A stretch of DNA of 60,344 nucleotides from Flavobacterium laiguense (GCF_003097655.1 NZ_QCZH01000024.1:1-60344), one strand, 5' to 3'. Counted from the first letter of the stretch, positions 1-8,486 are shown. Notes: generated by a model from the letters alone, not told the origin. Made by a program: numbers and translations.

Positions 1-72
1 AGGTGGTCATTTTGAATTGGAATCAGGTGCTCACTTTAAATTGGAATTGGGTGGTCAATATCACCGGAATTT
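1..72. mobile_element. Terminal repeats of an IS21-type insertion sequence (edge only)
   Basis: On the minus strand a 24-bp unit starting TGACCACC or TGAGCACC and continuing with a TTCCAATT core occurs twice, followed by a third TGACCACC at the edge. Tandem ~20-bp repeats of this TTGACCACC/CCGGTGA type at the ends are typical of IS21-family elements in Bacteroidota. No transposase is inside the window. The inner boundary near 72 is estimated from where the repeat pattern stops. The assignment is by motif recognition only. Confidence 0.6.
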
Positions 73-1795
73 GCATTATGGTATCGTCAAAATCTTTTCT
101 GGTTTGATCAAACATTCCTGTTTTTGGATCAATTTTGTTAAAATAGTCACTTATTAGGCTTTTCGTATTTTTATTGAAGGCCGTATTCTTTAAAAAAGTA
201 TGAATTTCTGTTTCTATGTAGTGGTGTATGATTTGTTCTAAATCGTTCGTAAATGGTTGCTCTAATTCTTTTAAAAAACTTTCTAATTCAAATTTCTTTT
301 GTTCAATGACGCTAATTTTTTTATCTGAATTTAGAATCTTTATAATTTCAATAATTTGATTGATTTGCGCTTTTAAATCAATAATAATTGCACTAATTCT
401 ATTCTCAGAAGAACCTTTAATGTCGATTTGACCATACAAAGGATATACCTCTTTAAAAACAATTTCTTTAAAACTATACTCTTCAATTGCTTTATTTGAG
501 TGAAAATAATTTTTAGCTTCTTTTTTAAATTTCCAATACACGCTGGAATGAATAGATGTATATTCTTTTTGAATAACTGCCTCTATTTGGTTTATCATGT
601 CATTAATACTTTTTTCAACAGTGTCTGACAGGTATGGTAAAATCAATTCTAATTTATTGGCATTAACTGAATTTAATGCTCTAACCGTAGGCGACGCTAA
701 TTCTAATAATCCTAACAGTTTATTATCCTTACTCACTGGTGCTAATAAAAAACTTTGGAAACCTTGATTTAACAAATGATTAGATAAACGGTGGCTTTCT
801 CGTAATAAAGCATACTCTTTAACATTGGGAATGACAAAATGTTTATTGTTCTCCATAAGACTATCATACGAACAACCACAAAGTGCATTTTTACAATCTG
901 CTTCTTTTTCATTTAGAAGCATAAAACTTTTTAAGTTTTCATCGCTAAACGAAGGTTTCATAAATACATCTTCCTCTTCATCATAGAAAGTGAACCCGAC
1001 TTTTAAATCTGGAATTTTGAACACCGATCTAAAAATAGACTCGAAACTTTCGTTAGATTTTGATTTTTCGACATCTGATTTTAACAAATTCGATTTTAAG
1101 TTAGAAACAGCACTTTCTACGGTAACATCTACTAATGAAACAATTGCAAATCCTTTTAATATCCAAGAATCTTCTGGAAAAGCTCTTTTCCACAACTCTA
1201 AATTATCATAGTTATCAACTAATTCATCGATTTCAGATTGAATTAAAAACTTAGTATTTTCTGTTGGAAGTATTTCTAAAAAATCGGCATTATATAATAT
1301 TCTATAATGCCTTAAAATACCATCTCTATCTGGGATATCATAAAATAGTGGTTTTCCAAAATCAACATTTTGATGGTAGTATGCATTCAAGATCATTGTA
1401 CAATTCATAACGTAGAACTGATGCTCATCCATGTCCCTGATACTCATATCAAATGAAACACCCACATCGTTCACTATTTTTTTAAAGCGCTCAGAGTAAT
1501 TAAATGTAATATCATAAAAAGGAAGTGTTGCTGCTTTAATTTCATTTGAAGTAAGCACCGTGGGAAATAAGTCTGCTAATAAATTCTTAATTAATTCTTG
1601 ATTATTCTCAATACTATCCAGATTCTCAATTCCTTCTCTAAATTCAGGCTTATCCTGGATTTGATTTAATAAAGCTTTTACATAATTAGATCTGTAGTCA
1701 ATATTTGACAAGGCTATTTGTTCTAATCCTTCTATTAGTTTGTGAAAAGAAATCAAAATCTTGAAAGGACCTATGTATTTGTAATTCTTAGTCAT
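23..1795 (-). CDS. GAF-domain protein, C-terminus cut off by an IS end
   Basis: Predicted cytoplasmic protein of 590 residues. Residues about 250-400 resemble a GAF sensor fold, with the segment GFQSFLLAPVSKDNKLLGLLELAS typical of the core strands; it contains the cluster CKNALCGC, which could hold a ligand or metal. The flanking regions are largely helical and unassigned. The last ~14 residues (from about PVILTTQF) are encoded by the insertion-sequence terminal repeats, and the TGA stop lies inside the second repeat unit, so the natural C-terminus is missing. The start ATG is followed by a well-formed N-terminus. The function is unknown; the protein may be non-functional. Confidence 0.7.
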   Translation of the reverse strand: MTKNYKYIGPFKILISFHKLIEGLEQIALSNIDYRSNYVKALLNQIQDKPEFREGIENLDSIENNQELIKNLLADLFPTVLTSNEIKAATLPFYDITFNYSERFKKIVNDVGVSFDMSIRDMDEHQFYVMNCTMILNAYYHQNVDFGKPLFYDIPDRDGILRHYRILYNADFLEILPTENTKFLIQSEIDELVDNYDNLELWKRAFPEDSWILKGFAIVSLVDVTVESAVSNLKSNLLKSDVEKSKSNESFESIFRSVFKIPDLKVGFTFYDEEEDVFMKPSFSDENLKSFMLLNEKEADCKNALCGCSYDSLMENNKHFVIPNVKEYALLRESHRLSNHLLNQGFQSFLLAPVSKDNKLLGLLELASPTVRALNSVNANKLELILPYLSDTVEKSINDMINQIEAVIQKEYTSIHSSVYWKFKKEAKNYFHSNKAIEEYSFKEIVFKEVYPLYGQIDIKGSSENRISAIIIDLKAQINQIIEIIKILNSDKKISVIEQKKFELESFLKELEQPFTNDLEQIIHHYIETEIHTFLKNTAFNKNTKSLISDYFNKIDPKTGMFDQTRKDFDDTIMQIPVILTTQFQFKVST

Positions 1796-2129
1796 AGAAT
1801 TGTATTTATAACAAATTTAATCAATTTTATTTGCTGCTTGAGTGTTCATTAACATTGTTTTCCGTGCAGTATATAGTGTTAAAATCAAATCATAACTACT
1901 AAACATAATAATGTAATGATTGTATTTAATATTGGAAATCCGACTCTAAAAAGCAACATTTGAGTAAATTTAGCTATGTGTAAGAAATAGTGTGTCTTAA
2001 AACTAAATTGGACTTTACAATCATCGGCAACAACATAGGCTCTAAAATCACCTTCAATAACTTAGTTTCGGTATTTGGCAACAAAATCGGGCTGAATGAT
2101 GAATTATCTTTTACTGTTTTTTTTTAGAA
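1796..2129. other. Intergenic gap with a possible short coding remnant
   Basis: No intact gene is seen. On the plus strand, 1984-2127 is open for 47 codons before a TAG, with reasonable amino-acid composition (segment TIIGNNIGSKITFNNLV) but no ATG. It could be a decayed gene end or chance. The rest is AT-rich sequence upstream of the GAF gene and downstream of the AraC gene. Confidence 0.3.
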
Positions 2130-3011
2130 TTAATTCATCCCTCTAGCAAAACCAACGGTATCACGATACATCTGAGGCGAAACCTCAGCGTTATTTTTAA
2201 AGAAACGACTAAAATAATGTTCGTCATCATAACCCAATTCAAAAGCAATTTCTTTTACTGCTTTGTTGGTGAGATACAATTCTCTTTTGGCTTCAATGAT
2301 AATGCGTTCCGATATTAAATCGGTTAAGGTTTTGTTGAAATGATTTTTGGTGATTTTCGCCAAAGCTTTTGGGGTAATATTTAGCAAATCTGCATAATCG
2401 CTAGCAGAATGTTTGGTTTTGAAATTGGATTCAATATAATTCTTTAAATTTTGAAGTATAAAAGGAGCCGTGTTGCTGTTGTCTATTTGTTCTTCTTCAG
2501 GTTGCTGTTGGTTTTTTAATCTCGTAGCGGTTATTAAAAATATTTTTAGATAGGAAACCAGTAATTCATATTGTGCCAACTCTGTATTTTGTATTTCGGT
2601 AATCATTTGATCCACTACCATATCCAAAATATTTTGAGAATGTTCATCAACCGAAACATAAGGTGGTTTATAAATATTATTGAATAAAATACCATTGCAC
2701 GCAATCTCTGCTTGATGTTTGTGAATACAGAAAAACTCTGGGTGAAAATTCAACACAATTCCCTCAATTTTTTCATCAGAGGTTAGCATAAATGGTTGAT
2801 AAGGAGCAAAGGCTAATAATTGATTTTCTGTAAAATCATATTCAGAAAAATCAACTTTTACTTTACCGTTTCCTTTTTTAATCCAGATTAAAGAAAAATA
2901 ATTTACTCTTTGAATTTCTTTAAACTGGCAATTGTCTTCAAAAATTGATAATTTAAAGGCAAGGTTTCCATTTTGAGGATTGACTAAAGTGAATGTAGAT
3001 TGATCTAACAT
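2130..3011 (-). CDS. AraC family transcriptional regulator
   Basis: DNA-binding regulator of 293 residues. The N-terminal half (about 15-105) looks like the AraC-type cupin ligand domain. Residues about 185-285 form the double helix-turn-helix, with the hallmark stretch VKEIAFELGYDDEHYFSRFFKN followed by SPQMYR. It starts 25 bp after bshB1 on the same strand, so the two are probably co-transcribed. It is the only AraC-type regulator in the window, which makes it a candidate for binding the 21-bp-spaced direct repeats at 6949, 10961 and 11949. That link is inference. The effector is unknown. Confidence 0.9.
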   Translation of the reverse strand: MLDQSTFTLVNPQNGNLAFKLSIFEDNCQFKEIQRVNYFSLIWIKKGNGKVKVDFSEYDFTENQLLAFAPYQPFMLTSDEKIEGIVLNFHPEFFCIHKHQAEIACNGILFNNIYKPPYVSVDEHSQNILDMVVDQMITEIQNTELAQYELLVSYLKIFLITATRLKNQQQPEEEQIDNSNTAPFILQNLKNYIESNFKTKHSASDYADLLNITPKALAKITKNHFNKTLTDLISERIIIEAKRELYLTNKAVKEIAFELGYDDEHYFSRFFKNNAEVSPQMYRDTVGFARGMN

Positions 3012-3036
3012 AGTATTATTTTATTACAAATTTAAT

Positions 3037-3753
3037 TTAAATGAGATTATAAAAGTCAGTGACTCCAATATATCTGTTAACAGTAAAACCTTCTGCGAAT
3101 TTTGCGTTTATGGGTCGTCCAAAAATACTGTTGGTGCTTTTTATTTGGTCTATTAACCCAGATATTCCATTGGCGTCATTACTATTTGCTGTAACAAATT
3201 GAGATTCAAAGGCTCGAATTGCTTTCAACTTTGTATCCATTTCTGAAGAAATATCAATTACAAAATCGGGTTCTATATAATAATCTTGAATGTAATGATA
3301 TACTGCCTTTGGTCTCCACGCCTTTTGTTCTTCGTTATCGTCAAATGTTGTTTTCATTTTTAAACCCGATAGAAAACAGGCATCTGCCACTAATTTTGCG
3401 GCATTGGCGTGATCAGGATGACGGTCATGAATGGCATTACACAATACAATATCTGGTTGGTATTTACGAATCATTTGAATTACTTTCAAACGACTTTCCT
3501 CATTGTTTTCGATACTTCCGTCGAGTAAATTGAGTTGTTCTCTGTGCTGTATTCCTAATATTTTTGAAGCTGTAGCTGCTTCTGACTTTCTGCTTTGGGG
3601 TGTGCCATAACTTCCCATTTCACCGGTTGTTAAATCGATTATGGCAACTGTTTTTCCCATGCCAATGTGTTTAATTAGCACTCCGGCTGCGGCGCATTCT
3701 ACATCATCGGGATGGGCTCCAAAAGCGAGTATGTCAATTTTGTATGGATTCAT
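3037..3753 (-). CDS. bshB1: Bacillithiol biosynthesis deacetylase BshB1
   Basis: Zinc-dependent PIG-L/LmbE-type deacetylase that removes acetyl from N-acetylglucosaminyl-malate, the second step of bacillithiol synthesis, in the cytoplasm. The metal site is visible: AHPDD at residues 13-17 (His14, Asp17) and HPDH at 112-115 (His115). The length of 238 matches the BshB1 subgroup. It lies just upstream of the AraC gene. Its presence next to several thioredoxin-, AhpD- and peroxiredoxin-like genes fits a low-molecular-weight thiol/redox neighbourhood. bshA and bshC are not in the window. Confidence 0.92.
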   Translation of the reverse strand: MNPYKIDILAFGAHPDDVECAAAGVLIKHIGMGKTVAIIDLTTGEMGSYGTPQSRKSEAATASKILGIQHREQLNLLDGSIENNEESRLKVIQMIRKYQPDIVLCNAIHDRHPDHANAAKLVADACFLSGLKMKTTFDDNEEQKAWRPKAVYHYIQDYYIEPDFVIDISSEMDTKLKAIRAFESQFVTANSNDANGISGLIDQIKSTNSIFGRPINAKFAEGFTVNRYIGVTDFYNLI

Positions 3754-3774
3754 GATTCTTAGATCGAGGTTGTG

Positions 3775-3889
3775 TTAGGGATTGTAGCATTGTTTAGCTT
3801 TGCTCAGTTCGGCATAGCCTCGGGTGAGCTCTTTTTGTGAAATGCAATGAAACAAAAAAGCGAGTGCGGAAAGTCCGACCCGCTTTTTC
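3775..3889. repeat. Dispersed intergenic repeat ending in a terminator-like hairpin
   Basis: The gap between bshB1 and the FabF-like gene starts with an AGGGATTG motif and ends in the hairpin AAAAAAGCG ... CGCTTTTT (3853-3889) enclosing GCGGAAAGTCCGACC. A related motif (GCGTGGATAGCCCGACC) sits at 19501-19520. Such GGANAGNCCGACC elements look like the small dispersed repeats common in flavobacterial intergenic regions. Here it also lies where the FabF-like operon should terminate. Confidence 0.5.
3853..3889 (-). terminator. Probable terminator of the trx/NTF2/PNPOx/FabF operon
   Basis: Inverted repeat AAAAAGCG / CGCTTTTT with a GC-rich inner stem (CGG/CCG), 18 bp beyond the stop of the FabF-like gene. 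Read on the minus strand it ends in a T run. Confidence 0.6.
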
Positions 3890-3906
3890 TGCGGGGAACA
3901 CCCAAA

Positions 3907-5163
3907 TTAAGCTGCAAATTTCTTAAAAATCGTGGTGGCAATATGACCTCCAAAACCAAAGGTGTTGCTCATAGCGTAATTTACTTCTTTATATTGTGCT
4001 TTTCCTAAAGTCAAATTTAGTTTATTTACAAATTCAGGCTCGACTTCCGTCGTATTAATTGTTGGCGGAATGGTATTTTCTTGAATTGCTTTGATGGATA
4101 GAATTGCTTCGATAGCGCCAGCAGCGCCGAGTAAATGTCCAGTCATAGATTTCGTTCCACTGATATTCAAGTCGTTTCTTTCTCCAAAAACGCGATACAT
4201 CGCCTTCAATTCACTTTCGTCACCCATATGCGTGGATGTTGCATGGGCGTTGACATAATTGATTTTTGAAGCATCAATATCGGCATCTTCTAAGGCATCA
4301 ATCATTCCTAAATAGGCGCCTTCTCCTTCGGGATGCGTTCCGGTTAAATGATAGGCATCGGCCGCCATTCCGCCACCAACGATTTCGGCATAGATAAACG
4401 CGCCTCGTTTTTGTGCTGATTCAAGACTTTCTAAAACCAATGCTCCAGCTCCTTCACCCATAACGAATCCATCTCTTGTTACATCAAAAGGTCTTGAGGC
4501 AGTTTTGGCATTTTCATTATTAGTTGATAGTGCTTTTGAGGCATTAAATCCACCCAAGCCACTTTCATTAATGGGAGCTTCAGAACCTCCAGTGATAATG
4601 ATATCTGCTTTTCCTAATCGGATATAATTGTATGCGTCGATAATCGCATTGTTTGATGAGGCACAGGCTGAAATGGTAGAGAAGTTAAGCCCTCTAAAAC
4701 CGTGTCTTATTGATATAATTCCACTTGGAATATCGGCTATAATTTTCGGAATAAAATAAGGGTTGAAGCGAGGTATTTTACCGCCTTTTATAAATTCTTC
4801 TACTTGATCTTGAAAAGTTTGAATACCTCCATTTCCGGAACCCCAAATGACACCAATTTTGTCTTTGTTTACTTGTTCAAAGTTGATGTTGGCGTTCATT
4901 ATCGCTTCTTCGGAAGCAGCTACAGCATATTGGGTAAACAAATCGTATTTACGGGCTTCGTTTTTTTCGAAATATTCACTTGCATTAAATCCTTTTACTT
5001 CGGCTGCAAATTTGGTTTTAAAATTCGTCGTGTCAAATTTGGTTATCAAATCAACTCCGCTTTTACCTGCAATACTATTCTTCCAGAATTCATCTACAGA
5101 ATTTCCGATTGGTGTAATAGCTCCCATTCCGGTTACTACTACTCTTTTTAGTTCTTTTAACAT
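3907..5163 (-). CDS. Beta-ketoacyl-ACP synthase II (FabF-type) paralogue
   Basis: Condensing enzyme that adds malonyl-ACP to acyl-ACP in fatty-acid elongation or a related acyl pathway. At 418 residues it is the normal KAS II length. The Cys-His-His triad is intact: Cys167 in SACASS, His in NAHATSTHMGD and His in MTGHLLGAAG. No acpP, fabG or rnc gene lies nearby, unlike the usual housekeeping fabF. It is instead the last gene of an operon with a split-barrel FMN-type protein, an NTF2-like protein and a thioredoxin-like protein. It may be the second FabF of the genome or serve a specialised acyl product; substrate not predictable. Confidence 0.9.
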   Translation of the reverse strand: MLKELKRVVVTGMGAITPIGNSVDEFWKNSIAGKSGVDLITKFDTTNFKTKFAAEVKGFNASEYFEKNEARKYDLFTQYAVAASEEAIMNANINFEQVNKDKIGVIWGSGNGGIQTFQDQVEEFIKGGKIPRFNPYFIPKIIADIPSGIISIRHGFRGLNFSTISACASSNNAIIDAYNYIRLGKADIIITGGSEAPINESGLGGFNASKALSTNNENAKTASRPFDVTRDGFVMGEGAGALVLESLESAQKRGAFIYAEIVGGGMAADAYHLTGTHPEGEGAYLGMIDALEDADIDASKINYVNAHATSTHMGDESELKAMYRVFGERNDLNISGTKSMTGHLLGAAGAIEAILSIKAIQENTIPPTINTTEVEPEFVNKLNLTLGKAQYKEVNYAMSNTFGFGGHIATTIFKKFAA

Positions 5164-5195
5164 GACTTTATTGATCGCTTTTTTTAAATAATTAT

Positions 5196-5822
5196 TTATA
5201 AACCTGCGTCTTTTATTTTTTGTCTAAGCAATTGATTTTCCTTTTCCAATTGGGTAATTTTTTCGAGCTGTGGCTTTAGTGCTTTTTCAATTTCACCAAC
5301 CGTAAAGCGTGGTGTAATGTGTTGCGGACAGTTCCAATCGTAGGCTTCTATATGAAACAACATTATGCGTTCTGGTCGGTATTGATATTCGCCTAAATCA
5401 AAAGAATCAAGTAATTCCGGACTGTCTTTCAATTCAACAATTTCCGCTCTGGCAAAAATTTTCAGTCTTGCTCTCGCTGGATAATCCATCATGATGAGTG
5501 CGACATTATTATTGGTTGCAACATTTCCAACGGAGATGTATTGTTTGTTTCCTGTGAAATCTATAAAACCAATGGTGTCCTTGTCAATGACTTTTACAAA
5601 GCCTTTTGGTCCACCACGATGTTGAATATAAGGGAAGTTTTTTACGCCAATTGATGCTAAATAAAAACTATCTCGATCTTCGATAAAACGCTTTTCATTT
5701 TCGGAAAGTCCGTCAATGATATTGAATTTTTCCATTCGTTCATAGCCTTTGCGACTGCCGTGTTTTTCCTGTAATTCTTTGACAGCATCGGTAAAAGCTA
5801 TTTCTGCAAAATTTTTAGCCAT
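5196..5822 (-). CDS. Pyridoxamine 5'-phosphate oxidase-like FMN-binding split-barrel protein
   Basis: Soluble protein of 208 residues. The split-barrel fold of the PNPOx family is suggested by ENEKRFIEDRDSFYLASIG, then VIDKDTIGFIDFTGNKQY and VALIMMDYPARARLKIFARAEIVE (about residues 38-135). The last ~35 residues form a charged coiled coil (EKITQLEKENQLLRQKI), an addition sometimes seen in this family. Such proteins bind FMN, F420 or heme and act on small molecules; the actual substrate is unknown. It starts 6 bp after the NTF2-like gene, so the two are surely co-transcribed. Confidence 0.85.
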   Translation of the reverse strand: MAKNFAEIAFTDAVKELQEKHGSRKGYERMEKFNIIDGLSENEKRFIEDRDSFYLASIGVKNFPYIQHRGGPKGFVKVIDKDTIGFIDFTGNKQYISVGNVATNNNVALIMMDYPARARLKIFARAEIVELKDSPELLDSFDLGEYQYRPERIMLFHIEAYDWNCPQHITPRFTVGEIEKALKPQLEKITQLEKENQLLRQKIKDAGL

Positions 5823-5828
5823 TAGAAA

Positions 5829-6242
5829 TTATTTAAATTTTCTATCTTTCTCGTCAATTGGTAAGTCATTGATGCTGGCAAAACGTTTACGCATCAAACC
5901 ATTTTCGTCAAATTCCCAGTTTTCGTTCCCGTAAGCTCGGAACCATTGTCCATCGGCATTGTGGTATTCGTACTCAAAACGAACTGCCATACGGTTTTCA
6001 CGAAAACCCCATAATTCTTTTTTGAGTTTGTAGTCGAGTTCTTTTTCCCATTTGCCTTTTAGAAATTCTTTAACGGCTTCACGACCATTGATGAATTCGG
6101 TTCTGTTGCGCCATTCGGTGTCGATGGTATAAGCCAAAGCAATGCGTTCTGGTTCTTTGCTGTTCCAAGCATCTTCGGCAAGTTGTACTTTTTGCAAAGC
6201 AGTTTCCATAGTAAATGGCGGAAGTGGATGTTTTTGTTCCAT
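5829..6242 (-). CDS. NTF2-like superfamily protein (DUF1348 type)
   Basis: Small cytoplasmic protein of 137 residues with the SnoaL/NTF2 cone fold pattern: an N-terminal helix pair ([21 protein letters not shown]), a [21 protein letters not shown] segment and long strands ([24 protein letters not shown]). The sequence fits the DUF1348 family, often found beside flavoproteins and stress-response genes; no enzymatic activity is established. It lies between the thioredoxin-like and FMN-type genes with gaps of 19 and 6 bp, indicating one operon. Confidence 0.85.
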   Translation of the reverse strand: MEQKHPLPPFTMETALQKVQLAEDAWNSKEPERIALAYTIDTEWRNRTEFINGREAVKEFLKGKWEKELDYKLKKELWGFRENRMAVRFEYEYHNADGQWFRAYGNENWEFDENGLMRKRFASINDLPIDEKDRKFK

Positions 6243-6261
6243 GATAATTTTATTTTTTAAA

Positions 6262-6897
6262 TTATGATAAAGAGTTTATAGACAATAAATTGGACTGTAA
6301 TAAAAGTTCAGAAATTTCAATTTCTAATGATTTTTGTTTGTCTTTAGCATACCATAAATGAAGCTGGTTTGCGTATGTATCTGCCGTTGTTGGATTAGAC
6401 TTTAACTCCTTAACTAGCTTTTGAGCAAGTGCAGGTCTTGGTCCCCAAACTCCAGTAACATTATATTTAGAATCCAATTGGATTAATTTTGGAATTGACC
6501 GACCGTTATTGGTTAAATACTGATCCATTAATGGTAGATTTTGATCGCGATAGACCAATTTCATTTCTATTTTTCCTTCACTCACACTTTCAATTTTGTG
6601 CAATGCTGGAAGAATTTGTGATGCATCACCACACCAATGTTCGGTTAAAACCAACCAATAGGTTTTCTTTTTTAAGAGTTGAACTTCTTGTGTTAAGGTA
6701 TCCGACAATGCAAAAGTTTTTTCTACACGGTGCATGCGATGTTGGTTCAAACTAATGTATTCTTTTATTTTTACATCGGAATTAGAAGCCAAATCATCCG
6801 CCATTTTTTCTTTGTATTCAGCATAATTAATTCCTTTATCAAGGTATTCTTTATACTCTAAATTTGTTATTGAAGCAATACTATTTTCAGTTGTCAT
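6262..6897 (-). CDS. Thioredoxin-family protein with a single active-site cysteine
   Basis: Cytoplasmic protein of 211 residues from the ATG at 6897. An upstream extension to 6960 is open but would run through the promoter and operator region, so the inner start is chosen. The thioredoxin fold is shown by [26 protein letters not shown] and [10 protein letters not shown] with the cis-proline. The active-site motif is WCGDAS, so the second cysteine of CxxC is missing and the protein cannot act as a normal dithiol reductase; monothiol or peroxidase-type roles are possible. First gene of an operon controlled by the direct repeat at 6949-6978. Confidence 0.85.
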   Translation of the reverse strand: MTTENSIASITNLEYKEYLDKGINYAEYKEKMADDLASNSDVKIKEYISLNQHRMHRVEKTFALSDTLTQEVQLLKKKTYWLVLTEHWCGDASQILPALHKIESVSEGKIEMKLVYRDQNLPLMDQYLTNNGRSIPKLIQLDSKYNVTGVWGPRPALAQKLVKELKSNPTTADTYANQLHLWYAKDKQKSLEIEISELLLQSNLLSINSLS

Positions 6898-6948
6898 AAT
6901 TCTTTGTTTTGTTGAGTACAAAGTTGCAACAGTAACCTTTAATTTAAA

Positions 6949-6978
6949 ATGGAGTATCAACGCAATGAGATGGACAAT
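6949..6978 (-). promoter_or_regulatory. Direct-repeat operator, copy 1
   Basis: Half-sites ATGGAGTAT (6949-6957) and ATGGACAAT (6970-6978) start exactly 21 bp apart, with CAACGC between and TTTTC after. The same arrangement occurs before both AhpD-like genes. It lies 52-81 bp upstream of the thioredoxin-like start. Two tandem sites two helical turns apart suit an AraC-type dimer. Confidence 0.65.
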
Positions 6979-7020
6979 TTTCCCAATGAATGAAATTCAT
7001 GTACACTATTAATTAAATTT

Positions 7021-7602
7021 TTAATCCAAGATAGAAAGACTAACCGTCATAATGTCTTTCAATATTTTTGGATTATTATTGGCCTTTATCGATACTCGTA
7101 ATCCAAAAAAAGTATTGATAAAATATCTTGCTAATGCTTTTGCATCTTGTTTGGATGAAATTTGCCCTTTCTGTTGTCCCAGTTTTAAAGCGTTTTCTAT
7201 GGCATTTTCAAAATCTTGTCTGTTGGAATCAATGATAGTTGCAATTTCGGGGTCGGTTCCAGATAATTCAGTAGCCGTATTTACTATAAAACATCCTTTT
7301 GGATTTACGGCATGACAATCTTGGTCAATAATTAACTGCAAGACTGTTGAAATGGTTTCTTTAACATTCTCAGTTTCTTGAAACATTGTAATAACAGCAT
7401 CCGCAAATTCATGCTTGTACCGTTTTAAAGCCTTTATAAATAAAGAGCGTTTATCTCCATAAGTATCATAAAGACTCGACCTACTTAAACCTAAACCATC
7501 AACCAAATCATTAGCCGATGTGGTATTATAGCCTTTCGTCCAAAAAAGTTCCACCGCTTTGTCTAATACTTCAATTTCATCAAATGCTTTATTCCGTGCC
7601 AT
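7021..7602 (-). CDS. TetR/AcrR family transcriptional regulator
   Basis: Repressor of 193 residues from the ATG at 7602 (MARNKAFDE). An upstream frame to 7650 would overlap the promoter hairpin and is rejected. The N-terminal helix-turn-helix (about 10-55) reads ELFWTKGYNTTSANDLVDGLGLSRSSLYDTYGDKRSLF, typical of the family. The C-terminal ligand domain has a Cys pair region (QDCHAVNPKGCFIVN), seen in TetR regulators of aldehyde or electrophile responses. The palindrome GGAACGATTGTTCC upstream of this gene and of the SDR gene suggests autoregulation and control of the SDR. Confidence 0.92.
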   Translation of the reverse strand: MARNKAFDEIEVLDKAVELFWTKGYNTTSANDLVDGLGLSRSSLYDTYGDKRSLFIKALKRYKHEFADAVITMFQETENVKETISTVLQLIIDQDCHAVNPKGCFIVNTATELSGTDPEIATIIDSNRQDFENAIENALKLGQQKGQISSKQDAKALARYFINTFFGLRVSIKANNNPKILKDIMTVSLSILD

Positions 7603-7620
7603 AGTATTTATAATTATAAA

Positions 7621-7654
7621 AATTTTGTCATCGCAAAGATACGATGACAAAATT
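7621..7654 (-). promoter_or_regulatory. TetR-gene promoter inside a perfect 13-bp inverted repeat
   Basis: AATTTTGTCATCG (7621-7633) and CGATGACAAAATT (7642-7654) are exact reverse complements around an 8-bp spacer. On the minus strand that spacer is TATCTTTG, a perfect TAnnTTTG -7 element. Either an operator straddles the -7 box, or the start of the transcript can pair. Confidence 0.6.
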
Positions 7655-7660
7655 AATTAA

Positions 7661-7674
7661 GGAACGATTGTTCC
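7661..7674. promoter_or_regulatory. TetR operator, copy 1 (autoregulatory)
   Basis: GGAAC-GATT-GTTCC, identical to the core of the larger palindrome in front of the SDR gene. It lies 59-72 bp upstream of the TetR start and just upstream of its -7 element. Confidence 0.7.
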
Positions 7675-7696
7675 AATAAATGATAAAAAAATAGGT

Positions 7697-8452
7697 TTAT
7701 ACTACAGCGTTAACTCCTAGTCCACCATCAATTGGGTAATCTGAACCTGTAGTGTAAGCCGCATCGTCACTTGATAAAAAGGCTACAATTTTGGCCACTT
7801 GTTCTACTGTACCAAATCGTTTCAAGGGTATAGCATTTTGCATCGTTTGTGCCAATCCATTTACACTTTCTTCATCCAATCCCAATTTACCAAAAATAGG
7901 TGTATTTATTGGACCTGGACTAACCGAGTTTACACGTATTTGACGATCAGCAAGTTCAATTGATGCAGCTCTTACCAAAGAGTTTAATGAGGCTTTACTA
8001 GCAGCATATACGGAGCTATTGGCCATACCAGTAGTTGCATTTAATGAAGATAAGAAAGTTACAGCCGCTCCTTCATTCAAAATGGGAATAAACTTTTGTA
8101 AAGTAAAAAAAGCCCCTTTGAAATTAATATTCATAATAGAATCAAAATGATCCTCGGTCACCGATTCAATTGGAATAAAAGCAGCGATTCCAGCATTTAT
8201 AAATAAAATATCTACTTTACCAACCGTACTTTCTACTTGTTTTACCAACTGATCTATGGCTACCAAATGACTTTGATCTGATACAATTCCGATTACGTTT
8301 AATTCTGCTGCTGTCTTTTTTACGGCTACTTCATTTCTACCAGTTATTACGACTGTAGCTCCTTCGGCAACTAATTCTTTGGCAGTTGCATATCCAATTC
8401 CGCTATTACCACCCGTAATAACAGCAATTTTCCCTTTTAATTTGTTTGACAT
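7697..8452 (-). CDS. SDR family oxidoreductase
   Basis: NAD(P)-dependent short-chain dehydrogenase/reductase of 251 residues, classical type. The cofactor motif TGGNSGIG is at 13-20, NAG at 86-88, the catalytic serine at about 135-136, and YAASK with Tyr149 and Lys153. The C-terminal segment SDDAAYTTGSDYPIDGGLGV is typical. The substrate is not predictable. It ends 94 bp before the TetR gene and is preceded by a TetR palindrome between its -33 and -7 regions, so it is probably repressed by that regulator and induced by a reactive carbonyl or similar ligand. Confidence 0.93.
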   Translation of the reverse strand: MSNKLKGKIAVITGGNSGIGYATAKELVAEGATVVITGRNEVAVKKTAAELNVIGIVSDQSHLVAIDQLVKQVESTVGKVDILFINAGIAAFIPIESVTEDHFDSIMNINFKGAFFTLQKFIPILNEGAAVTFLSSLNATTGMANSSVYAASKASLNSLVRAASIELADRQIRVNSVSPGPINTPIFGKLGLDEESVNGLAQTMQNAIPLKRFGTVEQVAKIVAFLSSDDAAYTTGSDYPIDGGLGVNAVV

Positions 8453-8478
8453 TGCTTTCTCTTTTTAAGATTAAAATG

Positions 8479-8486
8479 CAAATATA
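8479..8486 (-). promoter_or_regulatory. SDR promoter -7 element
   Basis: On the minus strand TATATTTG matches the Bacteroidota TAnnTTTG box, 22 bp after a TTTG that can serve as the -33 element. The start codon follows about 26 bp later. Confidence 0.65.

Noticed and set aside
990..1211. 73-codon plus-strand frame within the GAF gene
   Set aside because: Low-complexity shadow rich in Phe, Ser, Asp and Lys; the minus-strand frame is much longer.
1984..2127. Short open frame with plausible residues downstream of the AraC gene
   Set aside because: No ATG and only 47 codons, with a homopolymer T run before the stop; kept only as a weak remark on the gap.
4804..5191. Two overlapping plus-strand frames of about 115 codons
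   Set aside because: They lie fully within the FabF-like gene on the opposite strand, and the sequence has no protein-like pattern.
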